Assembly (NCBI GenBank): GCA_964019695.1
Contig: OZ026515.1
Location: 130,470,849 to 130,534,848, forward strand
Length of the DNA stretch: 64,000 nucleotides
Direction of reading: 5' to 3'
Source of the DNA: Loripinus fragilis
Taxonomy: Eukaryota > Mollusca > Bivalvia > Lucinida > Lucinidae
The notes under the pieces were generated by a model. That model saw only the letters and a program-made list of their open reading frames with translations. It was not told the origin of the DNA and made no database searches. Shown here piece after piece: positions 11,558-22,372 of the stretch. Every line of letters starts with the position of its first letter. The stretch's first letter is position 1. The translations under genes and the position numbers were made by a program.

Positions 11558-11759
11558 TTTGTTTGTTTGATTTGATTCTTTACGTCCACTCAACAATCTT
11601 TCAGTTATGCGGGACGGTTCTTCCTGGGTTTAACCAGTACTAAGCTAGGATAAATGTGTCTTGCTCAAGGACCACAACGCAGTGACGCCGGTGAGGCTCG
11701 AACCCGCTACCCTTCGGTCTCGAGTCAAGCACTCTACCACTGAGCCACTGCGCTCCCTA
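11558..11759 (-). mobile_element. tRNA-derived SINE, copy 1
   Basis: On the minus strand it begins GGGAGCGCAGTGGCTCAG, with an A-box-like TGGCTCAGTGGTAGAG and a B box GGTTCGAGCC, as in a tRNA-derived RNA polymerase III promoter. It continues through GGCGTCACTGCGTTGTGG and TTAGTACTGG and ends AAAGAATCAAATCAAACAA. A perfect 13-bp target duplication, ACAGGCGGGACCT, flanks it at 11545-11557 and 11760-11772, so insertion was by LINE machinery. It resembles the molluscan V-SINE RUDI; the name is from memory and not searched. Confidence 0.93.
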
Positions 11760-12687
11760 ACAGGCGGGACCTGTATAGCTGTAACAGAATGCATTGTAAC
11801 AACACAGGCTCATGATGCTCATATATGTAAAGTCAACACGTTTTAAACATACTTTATCGCTGGACATGTTAATTAGAAGAAGAAAAAAAAAATTGTCAAT
11901 TTAAGGGATCATAGAATTATCTGGACCTCAACAAGAAGACCTGTCTTCGGGGTTTCTGACCATGCAAGACTCAAACCAACCTACTCAGTTACAGAGATAA
12001 GCTAGAATGCTGGAATTTTGAGTGTAGCAAGTTAACAATTATACTTTCCTAGGAGCGAATAACAAAGGCGCTGATCAGACTGCGCGGATGTGCAGGCTGG
12101 TCTGCGCCTTTGACGTTTGCATGCAGCTACGTCGGGTTTTCTCTCGACATGGTCCATAAGTATGATAACTTCCATTAAGACCACCTGATTATGAAATTAA
12201 TTAAGCAGGTGTCATTATAATTTTTCAATGTTTTCACACGTGCAACGCGCATCATTGATAATTGCATCAATAAATGGTAAGCACAGAGTAAAGCGTGTGA
12301 AAACCAGCAAAAGGGACCATGGAGAGCATACTTGGCCAAAAGTGGTCGGGTGCTCGAGGGAACTGCCGGACCGGCGATGACGGCTTTGTTTACAGGTAAC
12401 ATGCTACTGTAAACATAGCATTTGTAATCCACCATTTACTAATTGCATGGTGTTATGCTCCACTGAACGGGTAGTATAATATACAGGTAAGTTCACGTTG
12501 TGCTATCCTTCCACAAAACGCTTTGAGGCGTGACTGTTACGGTAAATGCATTAATGAATCAAGGGTCATTACTTAGAGGTCGTGGTAAAAGTGTACATGT
12601 ATCGCTTTGTTACATGAATATTTATGAAGGTTGGATGTTTACAAAAATAGGTTTGTGAATTTTCGTTACAGCATCTTGACAATAACA
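11760..12687. other. Intergenic, small MITE-like hairpin
   Basis: No supported gene. About 12060-12115 has GCGCTGATCAGACTGCGCGG followed by CAGGCTGGTCTGCGCC, the same hairpin core as at 47.4 and 57.4 kb. The ORF at 12175-12435 is unrecognised. Confidence 0.5.
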
Positions 12688-12770
12688 CACACACACAAAT
12701 GCACGCACACTCTCACGCACGCACACACGCGCGCGCACACCACACGCACGTGCACGTGCCACCATCACAA
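12688..12770. repeat. CA/CG-rich microsatellite
   Basis: Degenerate run of ACAC, GCAC and CGCG dinucleotides (ACACACACACAAATGCACGC and onward). The ORFs across it, rich in His and Thr, are a by-product of the repeat. Confidence 0.9.
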
Positions 12771-13814
12771 AAAATCAACTTACAAACCTATCAACAAATT
12801 AGCGAACAAAACATTATCTCTATTAATTTGGGCTTGTCCGTCTGTCCGTCTGTCTGTCCGTTGCCGTGGTCACTCTAACTTAGTCATTTTATTCAGATTT
12901 TTTCCAAATTTCATATCATCATCAAACTCTCATTCAAGTTTGAATACAGTTTTTTTTCTGTCAAACGATAAGCAAGAAGGCTGTAAAAATGGCCGCCACG
13001 ACAGGTCTCTCTAACTCTAGTCATTATAATCGTTTTTCTTCCAAATTTTATATATGGATTGCTTCCTTCAAACTCTCGTTCAATATGTTTTTAAAAATTT
13101 TATCCTTTGGAAGCCCTAGAACTGAAACTAGAGTGTGCAAATTTTCTGGGCCAGACTAGCTAGTTTCGGCCATTTAGGTCACATCAGTGACCCTCTAATA
13201 GTTTCAAAGTTCCACCATGAAACACATGATCCCAAAGGACAAGAAAATAAAATCTACACTATAGTGAAGGACATGGAGACGTTCTACCACCGCCACAAAG
13301 TCCCAATAACCAGCTGTAGTGAAGTCGGGGGGGGGGGGGGGGGAAGCCAGCGATGCCAACTTCAATACTTGTGGAGGGATATTGCAAAAATGTACATACA
13401 CGCATGCATGCGCACACACATCAATGTACATATGAAAACACATGTACATGCTCCTAAATGTTCATACTCCCATGCATGCATGCATGCATGCATGCACACA
13501 CATATGTATGCATGCATGCGCATGCAGATACATCAAAACATTTATATATTTACATTCTTACATGAAAATCAAAGCTAACGCTCTTTATGATATAGAATTC
13601 CGAGAATTGGATGTGTCGCCTGGCAGAACAGAAGTCAAACAAGGAAAATTTGTCGAATATATTTTCCCTACGAAGGGTTATTTTAGAGAAACTAATAAAT
13701 CACAAAACATAAATCCCATTTCTCCAACCCCTAAGTTCACCTTTGGTATCATACAGATCAAGGTTAAAAGCCTATCAACTAGTTTTCAGTGGTTAGTTCA
13801 ATACAAAATAAACT
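12771..13814. other. Intergenic with low-complexity blocks
   Basis: No supported gene. It contains a CTGTCCGT tandem stretch (about 12834-12860), a poly-G run near 13327-13343 and a GCATGCAT microsatellite cluster (about 13402-13525). The ORFs at 12631-13834 read through these runs. Confidence 0.6.
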
Positions 13815-15870
13815 TATGTCTGACTTCGACCTGACCTAGAGGTCAGGGGTGTGTGTAAGGTCAAAGTGTTTGCTTCTATGTAAGTCTATACTTCTTTCCC
13901 CTTAATTTTATATACAACACGATCACATTCAGAATTTATTTTATGTTATAATCCAACCTACAGTTGAGTGTGAGTGTAAGGAGAGAATATGTGTTTGCAT
14001 GGTGCCCTATGCCCCATTCCCTTTAATTTGATATGCAACATGAACATGGGGGCGGGGTCTGCCGGTAAAATATTTGCTACATCGCTGCTGCATTTGTGAT
14101 TCTCTTCAATTTGATATGCAACACGACCATGTTCTGAACAAGTTGACTTTTGACCACAGGGTCAGAGGGGCGAGGAGAGGGGATTTGCGGCCAAAATATT
14201 TGCATGTTGCTGCTTTTGCGATTCTATTTAATTTCATATGCAGCATAAACATGTTCTCAATAAGTTGAATTTTGACCTTTAACCCCACACCCAAGGTCAA
14301 GTGGGGTATGGAGAAGGTATGTAGGCAGAATATTTGCTGCCATGTTTCTGAATTTGAGAATCTATTTAATTTGATATGAAAATATTTTGTAAAAATTTAA
14401 ATTTGACCTTTTGACCCCCAGGGTTAGAGGGTGTGGGAGGGGTTCCCGGCCAAAATATTTTCTACCATGTTGCTGCATCCGTGATTCCCTTTAATTTGAC
14501 ATGCAACGTGACCATGTTCTAAAAAAAAAATAATTTTGACATTTTGATCCCATCACCTAAGTCAATCAAGGGGGTCCGCACAGGTCTTAGATCCAAAATC
14601 ACGTTTGATATGTTTCATATTTATTGTACTTCTGTCTGCAGTTGCTACCATGTTGCTGCATTCGCGATTCCTTTGATGTGCAGCATGACCATGTTCTGAA
14701 AAAGTTGAATTTTGACCTTCTGAGGGGAGTGGGAGGGGCTGCAGGCAAAATATTTGCTACCATGTTGCTGCATTCGGGATTCCCTTTAATTTGATATGCA
14801 ACATGATCATGTTCTGCTAAAGTTAAATTTGACCTTTTGACCCAAGGGTTGGGGGAGGGGGGGCTGCGGGGCAAAATATTTGCTACCATGTTACTGCATT
14901 CGTGATTGCCTTTAATTTTATATGCAATATGACCATGTTCTGAAAAAGGTTAAATTTTAACCTTTTGACCCCCAGGGTCAGTGGGGGGGGGGGGGTCTGC
15001 GGGCATAATATTTGCTACCATGTTGCATGTTGCTGTGCCTGTGATTCCCTTTAATTTGATATGCAACATGACCATGTTCTGAATAAAATTAATTTTACCT
15101 TTGACCCCACCCCCTAAGTCCTCCCAGGGTTCGGACACAGGCCTTCGATCAAAAGTCAGGTTTGATATGTTTCTTATTTATTGTACCTCTGTCTGCATTT
15201 GCTACCATGTTGCTGCATTCGCCATTCCCTTTGATATGCAAGATGACAATGTTCTGAAAAAGTTTAATTTTAACCTTTTGACCCCCAGGGCCTTGGGGGG
15301 TCTGCGGGGAAAATATTTGATACCATGTGGCTGCATTTGTGATTCCATTTAAGTTGATATGCAACATGACCATGTTTTGAAAAAGTTAATTTTGACATTT
15401 TGACCCCACCCCCAGGGTAGGAGGGGGTTTGTGGGCAAAATATATGCTACCACGTTTCCGCATTTGTGATTCTATTTAATTTAGTATGCAATCTTACCAT
15501 GTTCCTGGAAAGTTGAATTTTGACCTTTTGGCCCCAGGGTCAGGGGAAGGGGGTGAGCTGGGCTCCGCAGGCAAAATATTTGCTACCATGTTGCTGCATT
15601 CATGTTTCCCTTTAATGTGATATGCAACATGATCATGTTCCGAAATCGTTGAATTTTGACGTTTTGACCCCACCCACTAAGTCCACCCAGGGGTCAGGCA
15701 CAGCCCTTTGATCAAAAATCACGTTTGATATGTGTTTATTATTTATTGTAACTCTGCCTGCATGCGACATTTCTGTAAAAATAATGACAACTGACTGAGT
15801 TATTGTGAAATTTACATATTTGACCTTTGATCCCACTGGGGGGAGGGGCGGTAAATTTTTAATCACGGGT
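13815..15870. repeat. Satellite array with four-monomer higher-order period
   Basis: About fourteen diverged monomers, most 85-180 bp apart, repeat the order ATTTGATATGCAACATGACC, ATGTTCTGAAAAAGTTGA, TTTTGACCTTTTGACCCC, GGGCAAAATATTTGCTACC, ATGTTGCTGCATTCGTGA. Monomer anchors are near 14021, 14107, 14229, 14367, 14492, 14670, 14789, 14914, 15052, 15231, 15351, 15479 and 15616. An extra block (AATCACGTTTGATATGT...TTTATTGTAC) appears at about 14596, 15152 and 15715, that is every four monomers, spaced 556 and 563 bp. Numerous ORFs over it, with MVMLHIKL-type phrases, are shadows of the repeat. Confidence 0.88.
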
Positions 15871-15959
15871 TATGCTTATCTACAGGCACTGGATAATCAT
15901 TGCCTTTAGTGAGAAGTTGTAAGATGTAATAGTTTTGGAGAAATGTGATGTTATGCTTT

Positions 15960-16290
15960 TGCATTAGCCTAAACCTAAGTCAAAAAAGGGCCAAAACTCA
16001 GTCAAAAATTGATGAATTACCTCCAAATACGAACTTGGCCTGTATTTTATAATGCTTTATCAGTGTTAAATTTGAATGACAGTGTTGCATCCCTCCAAAA
16101 GTAATTGATCGTAAACCACAATTAAGCCAAAATCTAAGTCAAAAAGGGCAATAACTCTTAATAAGTTTGTGGATAACCGCCACTTTCAAACTTAACCTGT
16201 ATAATTGATGCTTTACTCTTCTGCAAAGTTTGATGGATGATTAAATTAATGAATCCCTTCAAAAGTTATTGATCGCAAACCAAAAGTGTG
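15960..16290. repeat. Two-copy tandem repeat of about 160 bp
   Basis: Unit 1 (from about 15964) and unit 2 (from about 16122) share CCTAAGTCAAAAAAGGGCC-like, ATAACTC, TTTGATG and CCTTCAAAAGTTATTGATCG phrases. Followed by AACGACGACGCTGCCGCAG. No coding signal. Confidence 0.65.
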
Positions 16291-17013
16291 ACAACGTGGA
16301 ATACAACGACGACGCTGCCGCAGACACAGATGGACACATGATTCTTATGTGTTGATAATGCAACTCAAAAAGCGGGTACGTTTATTTGAGGAAGGGGCAA
16401 CAATGCAACGAATATATATATACATGGGGTCTTCGCCACTATAAAGAATTATCTATTGTCATTATACCGTGTTAGGGTTTTAAAGCCCTTCCGTATATCT
16501 CACATCAAACTTGGGCCTCTGTGGTGAAAGAACCTGACTCTGTAGCATGTGAACAACAAATGTGCAGACCAGTCTGCGCATCCAGCCAGTCTGATGCGTG
16601 CCTTTGTAACTTGCTCCCTGGAAAGTATTAGCTAAGCAGCTGAACTTGGCCCACTAAAAGCTTTAAGCTTCTATCTAGTCTCTGTTAATAACAAGGCTGA
16701 TTTTAGCAAGATCTGGTTGCAAACCCTGAAGAAATGAGACGCAGCACATATTGAGCCCGCTCATTATCCTTACCAAACTGTTACTATTCAAGCTGATCAA
16801 AGGCACTTACGTGCTACATGTACATAATTGTTAATATTTTGCCAGTTACTGACAGCCAACCTTTTTAAATCAACTGAAGGAGAAGAACGGCCAAAAGCAT
16901 TTCATGGAGGGTGCACAGTGGCTTTGTTGTACACTTGACTCGATACCAAGGAGCTCACTGGTATACTCCCATCTGCGTCACTGTGTTATGTGTTTGACCA
17001 AGATACATTAATA
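16291..17013. other. Intergenic, one short hairpin
   Basis: No supported gene. About 16563-16605 carries GCAGACCAGTCTGCGCA and CCAGTCTGATGCG, the recurrent small-MITE core. The 5' edge of the truncated SINE follows. Confidence 0.5.
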
Positions 17014-17107
17014 CTTGCTTACTACTGGTTCAACCCATGAAGAACAATCCCAACATAACTGAAAACGTGTTGACTGGAACGTAAAGAATCAAATCAAGCA
17101 AACAAAC
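17014..17107 (+). mobile_element. tRNA-derived SINE, 5'-truncated copy
   Basis: Only the 3' part of the SINE at 11558-11759 is present: TACTGGTTCAACCCATGAAG, ATAACTGAAA, then AACGTAAAGAATCAAATC and a CAAACAAAC tail. The tRNA-like head is missing. I did not find a clean target duplication. Confidence 0.75.
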
Positions 17108-17337
17108 ATGCATTTTCATCCAAAAAATTTTAAGAATGTGCCAAGCGTGTATTTGTTTACAAACTGAAGTTTTTGACAAGCTTTTATTATATTTTTATCG
17201 CACAAAGGTTGTGGGTTTGATGCGCAAAGTTTACGTATATTTTAGTCCTTCTTGCGCTTGAAATTGGCCCAGAATAGACGAAACTGTCTTCATTGTTCCC
17301 TTTCACTGGGCACAGTACCTCTTATGAGTATCGATAT
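17108..17337. other. No gene seen
   Basis: Sequence between the truncated SINE and the inner end of IR-R. Nothing recognised. Confidence 0.4.
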
Positions 17338-17816
17338 TACTTCGTTCAGTGCGTCGATTCTACCGATACAGTTTCTAATTCACCGCTATTAGGGGGTTCA
17401 GTCATATATCGCTGAATATCTCAAAATCGAAAAAACGGATCACTCTGAGATTTCTGGTATTGTAGGATCATAAGCCTCTCGAACTTCTGGTGAAAATCAT
17501 TTTTAGCTAAGTTGTTTAAATTCGAAAGGGGAAGATAAAAAGCTGTGGATTTTCGCTTTTTTGACAACTATCCCTCTAAAAGAATGCGTTTCTTGCGCTC
17601 CCACGATACACTGTCGTTGTTTTTGCACGATATTATGACATGTATGCATATATCAAAGAAATATAATGAGATCCACGGCGGAAAGACAAATCTAATTATA
17701 AGAAAACATGCGAAAATACTAACCATCCCCTCACAAATTTAGGCCAAAAACTCTCGATTCTACCGATACAGTCGGTTTCACTCATTTCAGGCGCACAGTG
17801 AATCGATACTGTGATA
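17338..17816 (+). repeat. Long inverted repeat, right arm (IR-R)
   Basis: Reverse complement of 9967-10445. It ends GCGCACAGTGAATCGATACT. Two direct copies of TCGATTCTACCGATACAG lie at 17352 and 17754. The plus-strand ORF at 17545-17742 matches the left-arm ORF at 60 of 65 residues. Counting the DNA differences between the two ORFs gives about seven, of which five change the amino acid, so there is no sign of selection on a protein. Confidence 0.88.
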
Positions 17817-18745
17817 TAATTCACCATTACATTTACATGTTTGTATAATACAGTCGATATCATATTAAAAACTCTATGTTTTGACTTGAAAAATAGTAAG
17901 TGAGTATGATCAGGAAAGTCAGATTAGGTTTTGTCAAGACGATTCCTGGCTTCACGTGGACAAACCACACGAGGTGGAGAAGGCATTTTGAGATATGATA
18001 TTTTGGTCGAGTCATGGAGCAAAATGTGCAAAGACCTGAATTCCTGACTGGCGGTAAAGCAGAACGCCACATTCGTGAGTGTTCAACCCTAACACAAGTT
18101 GAAATAATTAAAATTGATTACATGCATGTCTCAAATGTGGTCGAAAAAGAAAAGTGTTGCAGCTACAGACTGAGAGGAATAGAGCAATTCTGCGTAGAAA
18201 GCTCAATGAATACGAATGAAAAACTCGCCCTTTGACACACTTCTAGTGTAATATTTATAAACGTCACCGGACAAATGCATAAGGGTGTTACCAGCATTAA
18301 TCATGGAACCAACTACATGTATGCTACATGTATCACCAGCCAACTAACAGCAGTTCTACCAATGACCATCTCCAGTGTAAAACAATATTTATTTCGAAAA
18401 TACAAAGCATGTATCAACAATACAATAATATATACGCTTAAAACAAGCAACAATGCTTATATGAATAACCTCCTGCATGATATAAGCAATGTGAATGGCA
18501 TGCCAAGTTTATAGCTGGTGCACTATTTCAAAAGTTGCAGTGTGATTAACAACGTCATACCGTCATTTTGGTAATGTGCCAGCGTCCTGGTGTTTTGCAC
18601 AGGACGCTCGAGAAAGAAATGTAAAGAAAAAAATAGACGAAACCAGACTATAACATATGTTCACGAGTAACACTATACATGTAGCATGCATTTCTCTTGA
18701 CAATAATCATGTAACCTCGTGTGTAATCGGATGGACCATCATATA
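17817..18745. other. Intergenic, tiny family-B match
   Basis: No supported gene. At about 17894-17921 a 28-bp match to the family-B 3' terminus (AGTAAGTGAGTATGATCAGG) is present on the minus strand. A hairpin, AGCGTCCTGG...CAGGACGCT, lies at 18577-18608. Confidence 0.5.
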
Positions 18746-18914
18746 ACCACACGGGGTAGGCCGCAATCGAAAACGTTAATACCATCGACGAACGTATACA
18801 AAATCGTTAGAAACGACTAGCGACAAATGGCAATCGAAAACACTGTTTCTAGCAATTTTTGTTCCACATTCGTCAATTGTTAAAACATTTTCTATTGCCG
18901 CCTAGCATGTGTGA
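18746..18914. mobile_element. Palindromic MITE M2, copy 1
   Basis: Inverted ends ACACGGGGTAGGCCGC / TGCCGCCTAGCATGTGT enclose CAATCGAAAACGTTAAT and a second, diverged inverted copy ending TTAAAACATTTTCTATTG. Three relatives lie inside FB2 at 52387, 52682 and 53741. Non-coding. Confidence 0.82.
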
Positions 18915-19598
18915 TAATTGACCAAGCACAGGCTAAAGTTTGTTTTCTCCTTGACCAAAACCAGTGCGCTCTCCAAATCAAATTACAGCTTTCTCGGTGG
19001 TTGAGCTCCGTTTTCTTTGAACGTAGCCAACTGAAACTAAGATAAATACACATACTCTCTCATGCTCTATTGTGTTGGCGTAGAACTTAATCATATTACT
19101 GCTGGCTCTTTTGGTAACAAGGGAACATGGCTATTGCTGTGTGCTCGGTTGTATTCGGACACAATCGCAGGCTGAAGAAACGTATTCAAACACATGGTAT
19201 ATGCTGTTTTATAGTTCGCACGGTGTTTTATGAAAATATGCATTTTATATAAACTGATTCTAGGAATTATCTGGAATGCTAATATATTCATTGCCATAAA
19301 CGGACACAAGAGAAGGGTGGTTGTCCGAAAATAGTCGCACTTTGTTTGAAAGCGGCTGCAAATCTCACAAAAGCCGTTCTTCTATTCTTTGAACGCAATA
19401 AAGGCTGGCAGCACGGGACAGAAATTAATCACGTTATGTCTATCTTTTACCAGCAGTAATCTAGGAATCCAATAACAAGCCTCACAGGCCGACACTGATC
19501 AAATAAACTAAAGCATAACAATAGATAGTCCACTGACCAATCTGATATATTTTCGGACACTTGTGCAAAGCAATGTGTGTCGTGGAAATGTTACGCAT
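18915..19598. other. No gene seen
   Basis: No supported gene or repeat. The antisense 72-codon ORF at 19091-19309 is unrecognised. Confidence 0.45.
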
Positions 19599-19817
19599 CA
19601 ATGGCGGATTCAGAGCGGTTTAATTCGAACCCCCTCCCCGCCCCCGTTTTTTTTAAAAATATCCTATGAAAATGAAATAATTTGGTCTCAGTGAGACCAA
19701 ATTATTTCAGTTTCAAGAGATATTTAGGAAAAAGGACATACAATCAGCAAAGCCGACTCCATATCTTTATGTATATGAACCCCTTAACCAGAAAACCCGG
19801 ATCTGCTCCTGCGCATC
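19599..19817. mobile_element. GCGGATCC-ended MITE M9, copy 1
   Basis: Left end ATGGCGGATTCAGAG and right end CGGATCTGCTCCTGCGCAT are diverged inverted repeats matching the ends at 38.9, 53.2, 49.9 and 59.2 kb. A 35-bp near-perfect palindrome, GAAATAATTTGGTCTCA and its complement, sits at about 19675-19709. Confidence 0.6.
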
Positions 19818-19906
19818 CCAAAAACGATGTTTGCTAAGATGTATTCAATCTGTCTCTCTGTTGCTTTGTGCAAAATAATCCCCATTAATGATTGTTTAAC
19901 CTTTTG

Positions 19907-20215
19907 ATACAAAGCAAGTGAGTATGACTAGGAATTACCACGCCCACGGACCAACCCACGGCGCCGTGACGAATAGACACAAAACTCTAACAACCACTCA
20001 ACAGCAAGCAAAGCAACCAGCTCTCACTTCCTCAGCGAGATGACTTCGAAAAACAAAACAAAACAACAGAAATTACACCAAGTACTGGACTACAAAACAC
20101 CAACCCTCCCAAACATCGGTAGCAACACTAAAGAACGAGTAACCAACCACACAACCATCTTAGAAATGATAGACGTCGAAGCCACCGGATCGGGGGAGGT
20201 AAAGTAATCTCACCG
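19907..20215 (-). mobile_element. Family-B retroelement 3' UTR (B2)
   Basis: Minus orientation. It starts with the reversed 3' terminus CAAGTGAGTATGACTAGG, continues through the reversed CGCCGTG..GAATAGACAC phrase and the CAACCAGCTCTCACTTCCTC phrase shared with 61015-61165 and 6520-6712. No coding part is included. 5' boundary approximate. Confidence 0.68.
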
Positions 20216-20489
20216 GCCAAATCTTCTGCTGTTGTCACAAAACAATCATTGTTCACCTCGCTTGGATGCTTTCTAAAGTGTGCAATGCATTATCTCAGGG
20301 AAACAATCAAAATCTAATTTACTGACTGTGATGAATCAAAGAAAGGTTCAATTTATAAACCCTTTAAAGGGTACCAAACAGTGACGACGCAGGTGAAATG
20401 CCAAAGACTGTCACAGAACGTGACATTTCATTAAGCTCCACACTATAAGAATAAAATCACATTCAACGTGCGACCTCTTGATATGTGCA
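20216..20489. other. No gene seen
   Basis: Nothing recognised between family-B copy B2 and the nested palindrome. Confidence 0.4.
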
Positions 20490-20898
20490 ATGAACCTACA
20501 TATATATGCAGGCTCAATCTATCAAACCAAATGAAATAATTCATAGTAAACAAAGACAATACTGGCTTGATATGAGTAAGTATTAAACGTGTAGTAAAAC
20601 CTATGTAAAACGGCCACTCTCAAAAAGACCAAAAAAGGTAATAAGACTAATTATTGCTTAATGCAGGTCAAAAGCATTGCAGAATGCTCCAAGGTGAGCA
20701 TTCTGCAATACTTTTGACATTCATTAAGCTTCCATTTGCCATTAAGAATTTTGTTTTGTTTACTTTTGAGTGGCCATTTTACGCAGGTTTTACTTCACGT
20801 TTGATGTTTTATGATCCACCCAGTATTATCTTTGTTTACTTATGAATTATTTCATTTGGTTTGATAGATTGAACCTGCATATATGAGTAGGTTCATAA
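20490..20898. repeat. Outer palindrome enclosing MITE M1
   Basis: Left arm (about 20490-20570) and right arm (about 20820-20898) are inverted repeats: GAACCTACATATATATGCAG with CTGCATATATGAGTAGGTTC, and CCAAATGAAATAATTCATA with its complement. The M1 copy lies at the symmetry centre, flanked by AACGTG and CACGTT, so either the MITE hit the loop of an older palindrome or this is one larger compound element. Confidence 0.8.
20592..20794. mobile_element. Palindromic MITE M1, copy 2
   Basis: Ends GTAAAACCTATGTAAAACGG / CATTTTACGCAGGTTTTAC and central hairpin GCAGAATGCTCC...GAGCATTCTGC match the copy at 8589-8799. Confidence 0.86.
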
Positions 20899-21195
20899 TA
20901 TGTAGTAAATTATGACCTGATAACAAACTCCAAAGATATGTTTTCTCAAACTGGGTCCAATTTAATGTAGCTACATGTTATACAGGGCGTCTAAAACTAG
21001 TCCTTTTTCAAGTAGCTATAATTCCTGTCTAAATAGTTAAAACCTTTAGTTTTTTATGTAGCTAAAGCAAAGGGTTATCCCTTTCCTCTGAGGATGTTCA
21101 CCACCAGATAGCGTTTCAACAGGAAGTGAATCATGATGACATAAAATGCAATCATGTCATAATTTCCTGTCGTCTGCATTTTTGTTGATGTTAAC

Positions 21196-21309
21196 ATGGC
21201 TTCAAGTGAAAACACCTTAGAGGCAGGGCATTCTCAGGCCTGCATATTAAGGACACAAGGATTTAAAATGTCTCAGATAATGGACATTCTAAATAAATCA
21301 AAGAACTGA
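21196..21309 (+). pseudogene. Possible transposase helix-turn-helix fragment
   Basis: A 37-codon frame begins MASSENTLEAGHSQACILR and continues TQGFKMSQIMDILNKSKN before a stop. The spacing of ILR.QG and IMDIL.KSKN resembles the first helix-turn-helix of Tc1/IS630-type transposases. The rest of the protein is missing; a short family-A fragment follows at 21390. Assignment is by pattern only. Confidence 0.3.
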
Positions 21310-21389
21310 ACCAATGACCATGGGACAACTCAAAAGAAGACTTCGCCAAACACGGAAATTAATTAACAGTCTTGCCCATTGCATAAAAG

Positions 21390-21435
21390 TAGGTAAGGGT
21401 GCAATGATTAGGAATCGATACAATTAAGTACAATT
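21390..21435 (-). mobile_element. Ultra-short family-A 3' end (A3)
   Basis: GTAGGTAAGGGTGCAATG and AGGAATCGATACAATTAAGT match only the last ~45 bp of family A, in minus orientation. AAGTACAATT is repeated once at the 5' edge. Confidence 0.6.
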
Positions 21436-21704
21436 AAGTGCCTAAATGTCTGAAAAGCGGTTACAAGTAAAGGAGGTCGCAACATATATTAGTGAGAATA
21501 GCAAAACTGATTAAGCACAATATAATAAGTAGGTGTTAAAGCTTGTTGATATGCAGGTATATACTGCAAATTATGTTGCTTTATTCTTGTTATTTAATAT
21601 ATTTTAATCGTTATATATAAGTTCCATGTTTTATAGACACCCTATTTACCAATTGTACATTCTAGAAAAACGATAAACTTATTAGACATTGCGAGTATCT
21701 TAAG

Positions 21705-22012
21705 TTAGAAAGGTGGCAAAGATCAGGAATCGATTCAATCAGGTACCATATCTGGCCCAGGATACCACATGGGAAAGTGACAAAAACACAATTAAACATC
21801 ACAAACAAGAGCCAAGAGGTCAGCCCTTACCAGGTGACCACAGGCAGCAATGATCAGAGTCGAAAGCATAACAAACACAAGAAATAAATAACACAAATTA
21901 CCCGCCTTGGTACGGTCAGTAAAAATATTTTACTGGAGGGCTTAAACCAGTTTTACGGCGCCAACTTCGCCCTTAATTCTGATGTGGACCAGGACACATT
22001 TGGAAATAAGCG
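21705..22012 (-). mobile_element. Family-A 3' UTR fragment (A4)
   Basis: Minus orientation, from the reversed terminus (GATCAGGAATCGATTCAATC) through GAGCCAAGAGGTCAGCCC, ACCAGGTGACCACA, the AATATTTTACTGGAGGGC block and GATGTGGACCAGGACACA. 5'-truncated; no coding part. Confidence 0.85.
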
Positions 22013-22014
22013 TA

Positions 22015-22115
22015 GCGTCCTTTTTTGTGTGTGGGAGCATAGGCAAACAGTGCAAACCCAGACCAGACGCCACAGAACAAGGCGTCTTATCAGTATCCCC
22101 ATTGTTTGCTTACAT
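22015..22115 (-). repeat. Small MITE-like block M12, copy 1
   Basis: Reverse-strand relative of blocks at 46545-46655 and 62840-62955: GCAAACAGTGCAAACCCAGA, CCAGACGCC, GAACAAGGCGTCTTATC. It directly abuts family-A copy A4. Confidence 0.5.
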
Positions 22116-22372
22116 AATATTCAATTGAAAGTTGCATAAAAATGCAAAATACCACCGTACAACACTTAAAACGGAAATGGACCGGTTCAGTTGATAATAG
22201 TGGTGAATTCCTTTCGGCTTAAATGAGTTAACTGGTCTGTGCATGTAAAACCAGACTTTGAAATGACGTGTCTTAATATAGAATGTAAAATTAAGTTTCG
22301 TTTTGATGCAATCTACGAATCAAACAATGACATAAGCTACACTTGAGTACAGCCTTGAGCAGCTTAGAGTCT

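Noticed and set aside
12631..13834. ORFs of 127-147 codons rich in His, Thr, Cys and Met
   Set aside because: They translate CA, poly-G and GCAT microsatellites.
14074..15866. Overlapping ORFs over the satellite, with repeated MLHIKL-like phrases
   Set aside because: They occur on both strands and recur because the DNA is tandemly repeated; stops and frameshifts between units differ.
13815..15870. CRISPR-like alternation of repeat and spacer
   Set aside because: Unit spacing is irregular, the 'spacers' are homologous to one another, and the setting is eukaryotic; it is a satellite.
9967..17816. Firm call of a Polinton/Maverick
   Set aside because: AG...CT ends and long inverted repeats fit, but there is no 6-bp target duplication or any Polinton gene; left as a hypothesis.
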